Positions 45,423 to 54,023 of a stretch of 64,000 nucleotides of DNA are shown piece after piece. The DNA lies in NCBI GenBank assembly GCA_009991955.1, contig JAACWS010000021.1:1-64000 (forward strand). Reading direction: 5' to 3'. The notes under the pieces were generated by a model. It saw only the letters and a program-made list of their open reading frames with translations. It was not told the origin of the DNA and did no database searches. A program made the translations under genes and the position numbers. Within the stretch, counting starts at the first letter, position 1. The number at the start of each line of letters is the position of its first letter. The DNA comes from Spirochaetales bacterium (GTDB lineage: Bacteria > Spirochaetota > Spirochaetia > DSM-27196 > Salinispiraceae).

Positions 45423-47783
45423 TTGAGAGACTGGAAAAACCGGGGGATTTCTCAAAAAGACCTTTCCCGCTCAATGTCCATAAGCTACGTTTCCGGAGCC
45501 TTGGGCATTATGTGGCTGGTAACCGCAACGCCCCAACAAATTCTGACGGTCTTTATCCGAAACTACCTCGAGGCTACCTCTACCCAATTGGGTCTTTTAG
45601 TAGGAACGGTCAATGCCCTGGCACTCTTGAACTTGGCGGCAATCTGGTTCTATGGTTTACTCAAGGGGCAGCGAAAACCCTTCTTTATACTTACAACCCT
45701 TATCCAGCGCAGTGCGGCTTTTCTCATCGCCTTTGCAGCCTTTGGGGTTGCTTCGGGGGGAGATAAGGACTTTGCTATTCGCCTGGTCCTTGTGGCGGGT
45801 ATCATTGGTGCCCTCTTTGGCAGTTCGAGCGGATCGGGCTGGTGGTCGTGGATGGCTGACCTCATTCCCGAGGCGCGACGATCGGCCTTTTTTGGCCGTC
45901 GTTCGGCAATTAGTCAGTTTGTGAACGTCATCTTTTTCTTTAGTGCCACCTTTGCGGTCGATCTTTACGCAAAACAGGCTTTTGTGGTCTATGGAATACT
46001 CTTCTCCTTGGGAGCGTTGGCGGGCCTTGGAGACATATTGCTGCATATCTTCATTCCCGAACCAAAGCCCCTGGATGCCGATGTGGAACCTATGACCTGG
46101 CGGGAATTCTTTCGGCCCTTGCGGGACCGATCGTTTCGACAATTCTGTATTGTCTTGGGTATGTACCTCTTCTCCTTCAATTTGGCTGCCCCCTTTTTGG
46201 CTCCTTTCATGACCAGCCCGACCGGCGGCGGTGCGCCTACGGTGTGGTTAGGAATTACCTTTGTCATTAGTCAGCTAACCTGGGTCCTCATGGCGCCCTT
46301 TTGGGGAATGCTCATGGATCGAATGGGGAAAAAACCAATTGTAATGATCGGTGGGCTCATGGTGATTTCCTGGGTTGGTTACCTCTTTCTTGGTCCCTCA
46401 AACTACCCTTTTGTTCTGCCTCTTATCGCTTTGGTTGGGGGATTTTTTGCTCCCGCCTTTTGGGAAGGAATTAGTCAATTCATGATAGCCCTGTCCCCGG
46501 ACGAGAATCGAACCGCCTATTCGGCCTGGTATTGGACAGCCTTTGGGGTTAGTGCTTCGGTAAGCCCACTTTTGGGTGGGGTAATCTACGACTATCTGGA
46601 ACTTCATCCTTTAATTATAGGCAGATTTGCCGCTTCTCCTTTTCAGACCGTGGTTTCCCTTTCTATTGTCTTGGTCCTTTTTAGCCTGACCCACCTAGGA
46701 CGGATAACTACCCTTCGGGACAAGAGCGTAAGGGCAGTTGTCGGGACTATTCTAAACCCGGGCATTTTTCGGGCGGTTACAAATATTTCTATCCTCGGCC
46801 GTCCTACTCGAGCCCTGGTGGTTCAGCGAACCCTTGAGGACAGTCGGGGAGGTGCGCTCGATCTGGGGTTTGCCGAAATTAGTATTCGTCTCGATGACCC
46901 GGTGGCCGAAGTGCGAGAGGCAGCAATTCAAGCTATGGTTCGGCTCGGTACCCCCGAGGCAGTCCATGAGTTGGTCTCTCGCCTATCTTCGAGTGAGACC
47001 CTTTCTCGACCAAAACTTGCCCGGGCCCTGGGACTCATACCCCTCAAGAATGAAGCATTGAAAGAAGAGGTTTCTATTGCTCTGAGCCTAGCCCTTCAAG
47101 ATCCCAGTGAAGAGCTAGAAATAGAGGCCGCGGGAGCCCTTGGGCGAATTCAGTCCCAGGGTTCTCGGGGGATTCTTTTAGATTTCTTACGTCGTTCCGA
47201 TTCTTTGAAGGTCAAGGTAAGCTCAGCCGGGGCTGCAGCCCAACTGGGACTAGAGGAAGCGGCAGAAGAAATTTTCTTCTTACTCTTTACTACCGAGAAC
47301 TGGATATTACGAAGGCAGTTAGCTATTGCCTTGGGTGACCTTTTTGGAACCTCCGGGGAGATGTACCAGTATATGACTGGGGACTGGTCTCAGAATGTCC
47401 AGTCCTTTTATCAGCTGGCCGAGCAAAGCCAAAAACGGCTGGATAAAATCTTGGGTCGAGTCTCGGGGCGACGGGTTCTCTTGGGGCTTCCTATTAATCG
47501 GCACCTGGAGGCCCTTCCAGTGTATTACGAAAAGGGCGAATTTGCCGCGGCCTTTCGACTCGAGCTCGAAGTGTGGGGCGAAATTGAGCGCCATCCGGGA
47601 GTGAAGGCGATAATTCCTTCGGTAGTTCGGATGTTCTGGGATAAGACCTTGGGAATCATTGAAGAAGGAAACGAACCCAAGGCCCAGGAAGTAGTGCTGG
47701 GCCTCTATGGGTTGTATCGATGTCTATACCTTGCGGAGAACAATCGTCGAGTTATGACCGCCGAAACCAAAACTGTTCGATAG
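45423..47783 (+). CDS. MFS transporter fused to C-terminal HEAT-like repeats
   Basis: A protein of 786 residues. Residues about 15-430 form a major facilitator domain with about twelve membrane segments. Residues about 480-640 show helical HEAT-like repeats (DPVAEVREAAIQAMVRLGTPEAVHELV, DPSEELEIEAAGALGRIQSQGSRGILLDFL), and a helical tail follows. I chose TTG 45423 because AGGAGG lies 5 nt upstream; GTG 45417 would sit inside that site. It starts 9 nt after the GGDEF gene and may be co-transcribed. Its last 60 bp overlap the convergent fabF gene. The substrate is unknown; the repeats suggest a cytoplasmic partner. Confidence 0.85.
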   Translation: MRDWKNRGISQKDLSRSMSISYVSGALGIMWLVTATPQQILTVFIRNYLEATSTQLGLLVGTVNALALLNLAAIWFYGLLKGQRKPFFILTTLIQRSAAFLIAFAAFGVASGGDKDFAIRLVLVAGIIGALFGSSSGSGWWSWMADLIPEARRSAFFGRRSAISQFVNVIFFFSATFAVDLYAKQAFVVYGILFSLGALAGLGDILLHIFIPEPKPLDADVEPMTWREFFRPLRDRSFRQFCIVLGMYLFSFNLAAPFLAPFMTSPTGGGAPTVWLGITFVISQLTWVLMAPFWGMLMDRMGKKPIVMIGGLMVISWVGYLFLGPSNYPFVLPLIALVGGFFAPAFWEGISQFMIALSPDENRTAYSAWYWTAFGVSASVSPLLGGVIYDYLELHPLIIGRFAASPFQTVVSLSIVLVLFSLTHLGRITTLRDKSVRAVVGTILNPGIFRAVTNISILGRPTRALVVQRTLEDSRGGALDLGFAEISIRLDDPVAEVREAAIQAMVRLGTPEAVHELVSRLSSSETLSRPKLARALGLIPLKNEALKEEVSIALSLALQDPSEELEIEAAGALGRIQSQGSRGILLDFLRRSDSLKVKVSSAGAAAQLGLEEAAEEIFFLLFTTENWILRRQLAIALGDLFGTSGEMYQYMTGDWSQNVQSFYQLAEQSQKRLDKILGRVSGRRVLLGLPINRHLEALPVYYEKGEFAAAFRLELEVWGEIERHPGVKAIIPSVVRMFWDKTLGIIEEGNEPKAQEVVLGLYGLYRCLYLAENNRRVMTAETKTVR

Positions 47784-48974
47784 GGCAATCTGAATATCTT
47801 TTTCTATCGGTTTTTGGTTGATTGTCTCGGGTTTCAGGGCCACGTCGGTATCAAATTCGTCGATATTACTATTCGCCGGAACAAGGTTATCGTTCATCGC
47901 CATGAGGGTCAAAATTGCCTCCAGTCCTGCGGTGGCTCCCAACAGGTGACCGTGGAGACTCTTGGTTGAACCCACGTGCACCCGTTCTTCATTTCCTTTG
48001 AGAAGCTTATAAATAGCCTTACTTTCGGCGACGTCTCCTAAGGGAGTAGATGTTCCGTGGGCGTTAATGTAGTCGATTTGGTCTGCGGTTATACCCGCAT
48101 ATTCCAGGGCCATTTCCATGCTGGCCAGGGCCCCAATACCCTCGGGGTGGGGCACTACCAGGTCGTAGGCGTCGCCACTCATGCCCACCGATAGCAGTTC
48201 CCCAAGAATGACCGCCCCTCGCTTTCTTGCGTGCTCGTATTCTTCGAGTACCAGCACCCCGGCTCCTTCGGCGATAACAAACCCATCCCGACCCTTGTCG
48301 TAGGGTCGACTGGCCCGGTGGGGGGTGTCGTTGTACTTGCTGGAAAGGGCCCGCAGGTTTGCAAAACCGGCAACGGCCATTTCGGTAACCGAGGCTTCGG
48401 TGCCCCCGGCTACGATGGCATCAGCCATGCCGGCCTGGATCATGAGGTAGCCCATGGCCATGGCGTGGTTAGCGGTGGCGCAGGCGGTTTGGGTGGCCAG
48501 GTTCGGTCCCATAATTCCGTGTTCCATAGACACAAAACCTGCGGCCATGTTTCCAATGCTGGCAGGAATGTACATGGGGCTTACTCCCCGAAACCCCCTG
48601 GCTGCCAGGTTTGCCCCGTTTTGCTGATGGACCTGGACTCCACCAATTCCGGTTCCAAGGCAGATGCCCGTTCGAAAGGGTGCACTTTTTATATCCAGAC
48701 CCGATTGGGCCAGGGCCTCGCGGGTAGCCTTCGAGGCAAAATGGACAAATCGGTCCTGCTTTTTTGCGGCTTTGCGGTCCTCGTCGGAGTAGTGGGCTAG
48801 GGGATCGAAGTCTTTGACGACCCCCGCGATTTGGGAATTAAGTCCTTCGGGATTGAAATGGGTTATGCGTTCTATGCCACTTCTTCCAGCCTTGACCGCC
48901 TCCCAACTTTCTTGGGCCGAATGGCCTAAGGGATTGACGGTCCCTATACCGGTAATGACAACTCGTTTATTCAT
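47724..48974 (-). CDS. fabF: 3-oxoacyl-ACP synthase II
   Basis: A 416-residue condensing enzyme of fatty-acid elongation. The Cys-His-His triad is visible: Cys165 in TQTACATANHAM, His in INAHGTSTPLGD (near 305) and His in STKSLHGHLLGATAG (near 342). The C-terminal GFGGHN is typical. I chose ATG 48974 because GGGGAG sits 7 nt before it; an ATG six bases earlier is too close to the site. No acpP or fabG neighbours are present. The 3' end runs 60 bp into the MFS-HEAT gene on the other strand. Confidence 0.93.
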   Translation of the reverse strand: MNKRVVITGIGTVNPLGHSAQESWEAVKAGRSGIERITHFNPEGLNSQIAGVVKDFDPLAHYSDEDRKAAKKQDRFVHFASKATREALAQSGLDIKSAPFRTGICLGTGIGGVQVHQQNGANLAARGFRGVSPMYIPASIGNMAAGFVSMEHGIMGPNLATQTACATANHAMAMGYLMIQAGMADAIVAGGTEASVTEMAVAGFANLRALSSKYNDTPHRASRPYDKGRDGFVIAEGAGVLVLEEYEHARKRGAVILGELLSVGMSGDAYDLVVPHPEGIGALASMEMALEYAGITADQIDYINAHGTSTPLGDVAESKAIYKLLKGNEERVHVGSTKSLHGHLLGATAGLEAILTLMAMNDNLVPANSNIDEFDTDVALKPETINQKPIEKDIQIALSNSFGFGGHNSTIVLRKV

Positions 48975-48995
48975 GTTCATACTCCCCAAAGTATA

Positions 48996-50198
48996 TCAAT
49001 TTGACCGATTAATCAAATCCCGTTCAGGAATTCCTGGAGAATGTGAACGCCCCAAGAGGTTCGAAAGGGTAAGGAGGGTAAACAAGGCAAGGACCATTCC
49101 GAGTAAGGTGTAGGGGATTACGAACAAACCAACCCGGGCGGCGAGGAATCCGACCAGGGTAGGCAAAATTCCTACCCCAATTCCGGCGAAAGCCATTTGC
49201 ATACCCACGGTATTGGTGGCGTGTTCCCGGCCAACCCGGTGGCTGGTGGTAGAGACCATAGCTGGGAAGATGGGGGCCAAGGAGAAACCATACAGGCCTA
49301 TACCCGTTACGACCAGAGTCTGGGAGTTACCTAACAAGAGGAAACCAGTCCCCACCAGGGCCAGGGTAATGGCCCCGTAGATGAGGACGATCGATCGTAT
49401 TCGAAAGGCCACCAGGCCGGCAATGATGCGTCCAATCGTGAAGAAGCCCCAGTAACTTCCGGTTATGAGCCCCGCGACACCCAGGTCGGCCCCTTTCCCC
49501 TCGGTGAGGTAGGTGTATCCCCAATGGCCCAGGGTTACCTCCATACCAACGTAGACAAAAAAGAGCAGTCCACTTAGCCAGCTCGGTGCGTACCCTAGGG
49601 TCTTGGCCAGGGGCACCCCGGAGGAGTGCTGCTCTTCGGTTACTTCATCGTCCGGTCGATCCCATGATCGCCGGCGCAGGAAAAAGAGCATCCCAACGGT
49701 GGCCTGGAAGACCGCGACAATCCAGTAACCTATTCGCCACTGACCGGGACCCGTGACTGCCCAGGTCATGACCAGGGGACCGGTTGTGATGCCAATGCCA
49801 AAAAAGGCATGGAGCCACTGCATGAGCCCTTCGCCGTGGTGTTTTTCGAAATAGGAGTTCAGACCTGCATCGATAGCGCCAGCTCCTAATCCCCCCAGGA
49901 AACCAAAAGGAAAGACCAAATACCACAAGGGGACCACCGTATAACCGATTAAAGCCCCGGAGGTAAGTACGACGCTCAGAGCCAAAAGGTTACCCAGGCC
50001 CAGGCGACGAACGGCCTCGCCACTGAAAAAGCTGGAAAGGGTATAGCCCACCACCGAGGAGATGAGTAAGCCACCCAGGGCATCCAAGGGCTGGGCAAAG
50101 TCCTGGCGCATAAAGGGCCAGGCGACCCCCAAAAGGCCATCGGGCATACCCAGGCTTATGAAGGCAATAAAAGCGAGAATTACGGTCGAAACTGCCAT
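48996..50198 (-). CDS. MFS transporter
   Basis: A 400-residue major facilitator protein with about twelve membrane segments. It opens AFIAFISLGMPDGLLGVAWPFMRQDF, resembling fucose/sugar-permease-like and Bsc6-like members. The halves are split by a hydrophilic loop around residue 195 (RRRSWDRPDDEVTEEQHSS). The substrate is not visible. It lies between the gamma carbonic anhydrase gene (10 bp upstream) and fabF (21 bp downstream) on the same strand, so the three may be co-transcribed. Confidence 0.85.
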   Translation of the reverse strand: MAVSTVILAFIAFISLGMPDGLLGVAWPFMRQDFAQPLDALGGLLISSVVGYTLSSFFSGEAVRRLGLGNLLALSVVLTSGALIGYTVVPLWYLVFPFGFLGGLGAGAIDAGLNSYFEKHHGEGLMQWLHAFFGIGITTGPLVMTWAVTGPGQWRIGYWIVAVFQATVGMLFFLRRRSWDRPDDEVTEEQHSSGVPLAKTLGYAPSWLSGLLFFVYVGMEVTLGHWGYTYLTEGKGADLGVAGLITGSYWGFFTIGRIIAGLVAFRIRSIVLIYGAITLALVGTGFLLLGNSQTLVVTGIGLYGFSLAPIFPAMVSTTSHRVGREHATNTVGMQMAFAGIGVGILPTLVGFLAARVGLFVIPYTLLGMVLALFTLLTLSNLLGRSHSPGIPERDLINRSN

Positions 50199-50208
50199 AT
50201 CCGCCGAC

Positions 50209-50736
50209 CTATCCTTTTTGACTTTGCACGGCGTACTGCCGATACCGGGCAGCCGACTCCTCCAAGGCCATCATATCTGCAGGGGTAAGGGGCCGCAGGA
50301 CCTTGGCGGGAATTCCTCCAACCAAGTAACCCGAGGGGACTCGGGTGTTGGGGGTAACAACGGCCCCGGCGGCGACAAAGCTATGGTGCTCTAACACCGC
50401 CCCGTCCAGGACTATGGCGCCCATGCCGACCAGGACAAAATCCTCTACCGTGCATCCGTGCAGGATAACACTGTGGCCCACCGTGACCCCATTCCCGATA
50501 TGCAAGGGATGGGTGTCGTGGGTCACGTGGAGCATGCAGTTGTCCTGGACGTTGGTTTGGTTGCCGATGCGAACGATTTGCACATCGCCCCGAATGACCG
50601 TGTTGTACCAAATGCTCGAGTCTTTTCCAATTTCTACATCACCCACTATTCGAACCCCGTCGGCCAGAAAAACCGAAGGATCGATGGTTGGCGAAATTCC
50701 GTTGTACGGCCGAACTGTGTACTGAAAGGGTTCCAT
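50209..50736 (-). CDS. Gamma carbonic anhydrase-like hexapeptide-repeat protein
   Basis: A 175-residue left-handed beta-helix protein of the YrdA/PaaY gamma carbonic anhydrase-like group. The hexapeptide repeats run from about residue 20 to 140 (VRIVGDVEIGKDSSIWYNTVIRGDV, NVQDNCMLHVTHDTHPLHIGNGVTVGHSVILHG). The three metal-binding His fit HVTHD...GHSVILHG. Trimer formation and zinc or iron at the interfaces are known for the family; carbonic anhydrase activity varies among members. Position between a lipase-fold gene and an MFS gene gives no further hint. Confidence 0.88.
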   Translation of the reverse strand: MEPFQYTVRPYNGISPTIDPSVFLADGVRIVGDVEIGKDSSIWYNTVIRGDVQIVRIGNQTNVQDNCMLHVTHDTHPLHIGNGVTVGHSVILHGCTVEDFVLVGMGAIVLDGAVLEHHSFVAAGAVVTPNTRVPSGYLVGGIPAKVLRPLTPADMMALEESAARYRQYAVQSQKG

Positions 50737-50755
50737 GGTATGTCCTTTTAGGTGA

Positions 50756-51598
50756 TTATTTGAGACTTCTATTCAGGAACGAAAGCATCTCGGACCAGGC
50801 TTCTCGGCTGGGTCCGGGGCTATCGATGAGGGGATTCTTTATAAAGGCGTGTCCTACTCCCTCGTATACGGTGATCGTATTCTCGACGTTTCGGTTGTTC
50901 AGGGCCTTTTCAAAGGCGGCCACTTCGGTCAAGGGAATGGAACCATCCTCGGCTCCAAAAATTCCCAGGACCGGACCATTGGCCCCCAGCCTTCCAATGT
51001 CGTCGGTGACCACGCTACCGCCGTAGGCGGTAATAGTCGCCCGGGGTCGGGGATCCCGTACTCCAAATTGCATAGCCTCCCGGCCCCCAAAACAAAAGCC
51101 CATAATGCCCAGACGTCCAGGGTCGGTCAAGTTGTGATTTTGTAAATAGTCGAAGGCCCCATTTACCGCGGTGTCGATTGTATCTGCAGGAGTCGAGAGA
51201 GTTAAGAGGAGGGCACCGGGCACAGTAGAGGCGTAACGTCCTGCGAGGGCATCGGGAACCACGACGAGGTAACCTTCGGCGGCGAGCCGGTCAGCTTTGG
51301 CGATGGTCTCCTCGTCCAGTCCCCACCATTCGTGGATCATTACTACACCAGGCAGGCTTCCCGGTTCGTGGGTGCCCGGTGGGAGGGCGACGTAGGCTCC
51401 GTACTCTTGGTCGCCGACTCGGTAGTAGTTGGTGTAGAGTTCTTGCGGGCTCTCCAAGGCGAAGGCGTCCAGGGCACCAAAGCCGAGCAGACCGAGGATT
51501 CCAAGAATAAGAAGAACAAGGAAAAAGGCAAAAAATCGGCCTACCTTCCCCATGAGCGAACGGGGAGTTGGCGATTTCTTTTTTGGTTTCGATTTCAT
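50756..51598 (-). CDS. Dienelactone hydrolase family protein with membrane anchor
   Basis: A 280-residue alpha/beta hydrolase. A basic N-terminus and one hydrophobic helix (FFAFFLVLLILGILGLLGFGAL, residues about 22-44) anchor it, with the catalytic part probably outside the inner membrane. The dienelactone-hydrolase triad is visible: Cys in IMGFCFGGREA, Asp in GAEDGSIP, and His in GVGHAFIK. The motif VVMIHEWWGLDEE is also typical. The natural ester or lactone is unknown. It is 19 bp ahead of the gamma carbonic anhydrase gene on the same strand. Confidence 0.85.
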   Translation of the reverse strand: MKSKPKKKSPTPRSLMGKVGRFFAFFLVLLILGILGLLGFGALDAFALESPQELYTNYYRVGDQEYGAYVALPPGTHEPGSLPGVVMIHEWWGLDEETIAKADRLAAEGYLVVVPDALAGRYASTVPGALLLTLSTPADTIDTAVNGAFDYLQNHNLTDPGRLGIMGFCFGGREAMQFGVRDPRPRATITAYGGSVVTDDIGRLGANGPVLGIFGAEDGSIPLTEVAAFEKALNNRNVENTITVYEGVGHAFIKNPLIDSPGPSREAWSEMLSFLNRSLK

Positions 51599-51647
51599 GG
51601 GTCTAAGGTACCCTCAAAGGGGTCGAGTTGCCAAGACAGGGGGGGAG

Positions 51648-52037
51648 CTAGTGCCAGATTCGTTGTACTCCCCATGGGTCAACTGCCGAGTCTGCAGACA
51701 GAAATGGAATGTTTAGTTCGAGGGCTTGGGCGGCTAGGAAACGATCGAAGGGGTCACGGTGGGAAAGATCGAGTTCGAGGGTACGCAGAATTGTGGTTTT
51801 CGATACTCCGATCTCTGATAGGCGTGCTTTTTCGATGGTTTCCGACCAAAAATCGTCAAGACCGAGGGGAAGGAGCAACTTTCCGATCCGAAGTTTGATT
51901 GCGATTTCCCACAAAGAGGTAATACTAGCGATGAGGTTATTCTCCTCTGTTTCCACTATTTGTCGGGCCTGATAACCCAGCTTGTCCGGATCTATCGCAA
52001 GATACAGAATCGTGTGGGTATCAAGTAGGGCCGTCAT
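51648..52037 (-). CDS. PIN-domain toxin (VapC-like)
   Basis: A 129-residue PIN-domain ribonuclease toxin, second such pair in the window. Asp6 (LLDTHTILYL), Glu in LWEIAIKLRIGKL, and the HRDPFDRFLAAQA and SADSAVD acidic residues would hold the metal ions. Its start overlaps the antitoxin stop by four bases. It resembles the toxin at 33409 over the whole length, including the spacing of the acidic motifs, but the sequences differ enough that the pairs may not cross-react. Confidence 0.88.
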   Translation of the reverse strand: MTALLDTHTILYLAIDPDKLGYQARQIVETEENNLIASITSLWEIAIKLRIGKLLLPLGLDDFWSETIEKARLSEIGVSKTTILRTLELDLSHRDPFDRFLAAQALELNIPFLSADSAVDPWGVQRIWH

Positions 52038-52258
52038 GTGTACTCACGAAGATCTTCAGGTGTTTCGTCAAAGTCCGAGGCGATGTTCGATCCTTTCGCA
52101 AAGAAACCGAATTCCCGAACTCTTTTGTCACCTTCGTAGGGCACGATACGTACCGAAGGCTTACCGTGTTTGGTGATAATTACTTCTTTACCCGCCTCGG
52201 CTTCCCTCACAAGTTCAGAAAGTCGAATTTTCGCCTGATAGAGGCTTACAGTTTCCAT
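52034..52258 (-). CDS. Antitoxin, Phd/YefM family
   Basis: A 74-residue Phd/YefM-type antitoxin: METVSLYQAKIRLSELVREAEAGKEVIITKHGKPSVRIVPYEG as the DNA-binding part, then an acidic tail ending DFDETPEDLREYT that should neutralise the PIN toxin. Both antitoxins share the DFD-containing tail. The ATG lies exactly 6 nt after TATATT, as in the other module, with no ribosome site, so it is probably translated from a leaderless message. Confidence 0.88.
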   Translation of the reverse strand: METVSLYQAKIRLSELVREAEAGKEVIITKHGKPSVRIVPYEGDKRVREFGFFAKGSNIASDFDETPEDLREYT

Positions 52259-52264
52259 GATTTA

Positions 52265-52293
52265 AATATAGACCAACTAGACTAGAAATACAA
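52265..52293 (-). promoter_or_regulatory. Promoter of second Phd/PIN module
   Basis: On the minus strand TTGTAT (52293-52288), a 17-bp spacer and TATATT (52270-52265) form a promoter, with ATG 6 nt later. The spacer carries AGTCTA and GGTCTA, related to the GACTTAGTC operator of the first module and in the same position against the -10 box. Confidence 0.55.
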
Positions 52294-52332
52294 ATCCCGG
52301 AAGTAGGACGACACCCAGCTTCGGTTCCAGGC

Positions 52333-52361
52333 TTGACCCACCAAGACCCAGGCCATAGAAT
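52333..52361 (+). promoter_or_regulatory. Leaderless promoter of the nucleotidyltransferase gene
   Basis: TTGACC (52333-52338), a 17-bp spacer and TAGAAT (52356-52361) form a near-consensus promoter. Only five bases separate the -10 box from the ATG at 52367, so transcription should begin at or beside the start codon. Confidence 0.65.
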
Positions 52362-52366
52362 GGGTT

Positions 52367-52735
52367 ATGGGTTTGTTATTCCCCAAAAAACTGAGTGCGG
52401 AAGAGACCGAACAGCTCATTTCTTTTACCACCGATTGGATTTTGTCGGTCTGTAAGCCCTATGGTCTTATTCTCTTCGGTTCTGCTGCCCGAGGCCAAAT
52501 GACTGTAGCCTCGGACCTGGATCTAGCGATCCTTTTTGAAGACGAGGAATTACTTTCGTCCGGCAGGAATGCATTATACTCCTCGATAACCGAGAAAACT
52601 GCCAACTGGCCTCGGGACTTACTCTTTTATACCCTGGAAGGATTTCGGTCGCGGTTAAAAATTGGCGGAGTGGTCGAACTCATTATGTCCGAGGGGCGGC
52701 TACTGTATGGGAGGTGGCCGCTGCCCGGCGATTGA
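52367..52735 (+). CDS. Minimal nucleotidyltransferase (MNT-like)
   Basis: A 122-residue protein of the polymerase-beta nucleotidyltransferase fold. The motif GSAARGQMTVASDLDLAI (from about residue 37) has the GS, the Arg-Gly and the Asp-X-Asp needed for catalysis. Such proteins are often antitoxins (MntA) that AMPylate a HEPN toxin, but no HEPN gene follows here; the next 177 bp contain only a doubtful 50-codon frame. It may be an orphan, or its partner may have been lost. A near-perfect promoter directly precedes the ATG with no leader. Confidence 0.8.
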   Translation: MGLLFPKKLSAEETEQLISFTTDWILSVCKPYGLILFGSAARGQMTVASDLDLAILFEDEELLSSGRNALYSSITEKTANWPRDLLFYTLEGFRSRLKIGGVVELIMSEGRLLYGRWPLPGD

Positions 52736-52912
52736 GTGGGGTGGGGGGATTATCCATGAAGGACCTAGATAGGCCCCGGAAACAGTTGCCTTGTCCCCAC
52801 CGCAATTCTTTCGATACCGATGCTCGGTCTTACCTGGTTGTCTTTGACCGTCTGAGTTGGAAAGTAGACGAAACTCCGTCGGGGCTGATGACGGTGGTAG
52901 GAGGATGACTCT

Positions 52913-53329
52913 ATGAGGGCAAAAATATGGCTCGTCTGGGCTTTGTTGATAGTCTTAGTTCCAACTTTTGCCCGAACCCCGGAAGTAGAGGATTTTTTCC
53001 GCCAGGAGCTCTGTCCTCCCAACTCCGATGGTAGCGAATGCAGTGTGGTTCAGCTGTTCGTATCCGACGATGATCAACTCTCGGTAGGCATCGTAGAAAA
53101 CCTGACCTTCCGATCCTCAACCTTTGGTTTTGCCATCCGTCTCGACGGCCAGTGGCAGCTTCTGGGCGCGGGTCCCTTGGTCGATCTAGAAGTAATGGCC
53201 TACTCCCCCACCGACCCCTTTGCCTTCGAGAATTACCCGGGCATTTGGCAAAAGGTTGGTGATCAGACTCTTTTTGGGCTTCTGACCCAGGTGGCCGAGT
53301 ATTTCGACGATCTTTACGGGTACGATTGA
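52913..53329 (+). CDS. Hypothetical exported protein
   Basis: A 138-residue protein that I do not recognise. MRAKIWLVWALLIVLVPTFA is a signal peptide likely cut near residue 20. The mature part is acidic, with two Cys (ELCPPNSDGSECSVV) that could form a disulfide, and ends DDLYGYD. AGGAGG lies 8 nt before the ATG. It stands between the nucleotidyltransferase and the Uma2 gene on the same strand. Confidence 0.65.
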   Translation: MRAKIWLVWALLIVLVPTFARTPEVEDFFRQELCPPNSDGSECSVVQLFVSDDDQLSVGIVENLTFRSSTFGFAIRLDGQWQLLGAGPLVDLEVMAYSPTDPFAFENYPGIWQKVGDQTLFGLLTQVAEYFDDLYGYD

Positions 53330-53359
53330 AAGGGTTTACTATACCTTCAGGGGGCTACC

Positions 53360-53953
53360 ATGAAAGAACCGGTGGTTCAGGGTTCGAGCGCCGTAAAAAG
53401 TGACGAAGTTTTCACCTACAAGGAATATAAAACCTGGCCCGACGACCAACGCTGGGAACTCATCGAGGGGCGGCCTTATTCGATGAGTCCTGCACCAACA
53501 CCTAAACATCAGAGGTTTCTCGGGGTCCTAAATTCTCAATTGGAAAATTTCTTCTCCGGTAAACCTTGCCGGCCTTACCTCGCCCCCGTGGATGTCATAT
53601 TGGTAGTAGAACTGGAAGACCAGGAAGACTCTCGGACGGTGGTACAACCCGACGCCTTTGTCGTGTGCGATCCTTCAAAACTCGTCGACGAGGGTATTAT
53701 TGGGGCCCCGGATTTTGTCATCGAAATCCTGTCGGCGAGTACAGCAATGAAAGACCAAGGCGAAAAACGTATACTCTATGAGAAGTTTGGGGTTAAGGAA
53801 TATTGGGTAGTAAATCCTCTAACCTATGAAGTGTTGCGGTACTTTTTTCGGGAGGGGAAATTTGGACTGGCCGTACCCGCCGACTTACGAAACCCCGTAG
53901 AAGTCAGTCTGTTTCCTGATCTGTTCTTGTCGGTAAAACCCGAAGATTTATAG
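53360..53953 (+). CDS. Uma2 family endonuclease-like protein (DUF820)
   Basis: A 197-residue protein of the Uma2/DUF820 family, which has the PD-(D/E)XK nuclease fold. Conserved parts are ELIEGRPYSMSPAPTPKHQRFLGVL, VVQPDAFVVCDPSKL, GAPDFVIEILSAST and the Lys-containing EKFGVKEYWVVNP. The acidic and Lys residues of the fold (Asp in QPD, Glu-X-Leu in VIEIL, Lys in VKEYW) are intact. The biological role of the family is unclear. CAGGGGGC precedes the ATG. A strong bidirectional terminator follows the stop. Confidence 0.85.
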   Translation: MKEPVVQGSSAVKSDEVFTYKEYKTWPDDQRWELIEGRPYSMSPAPTPKHQRFLGVLNSQLENFFSGKPCRPYLAPVDVILVVELEDQEDSRTVVQPDAFVVCDPSKLVDEGIIGAPDFVIEILSASTAMKDQGEKRILYEKFGVKEYWVVNPLTYEVLRYFFREGKFGLAVPADLRNPVEVSLFPDLFLSVKPEDL

Positions 53954-53961
53954 CAGGTGCC

Positions 53962-54005
53962 AAAAAAAGCCCGAGGCGACGTATCGTCCTCGGGCTCAAT
54001 TTTTG
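53962..54005. terminator. Bidirectional intrinsic terminator
   Basis: GCCCGAGG (53969-53976) pairs with CCTCGGGC (53988-53995), extended by a GAC/GTC pair, with seven A before and a T-rich run after. It lies between the convergent Uma2 and CoA-disulfide reductase genes and can stop transcription from both. Confidence 0.85.
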
Positions 54006-54023
54006 CACCACTGAAAAATCCCC

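Noticed and set aside
52756-52908. A 50-codon frame after the nucleotidyltransferase that might be a HEPN-type partner
   Set aside because: No HEPN motif (R-X4-6-H) or hydrophobic helix pattern, and no ribosome site. Too weak to call.
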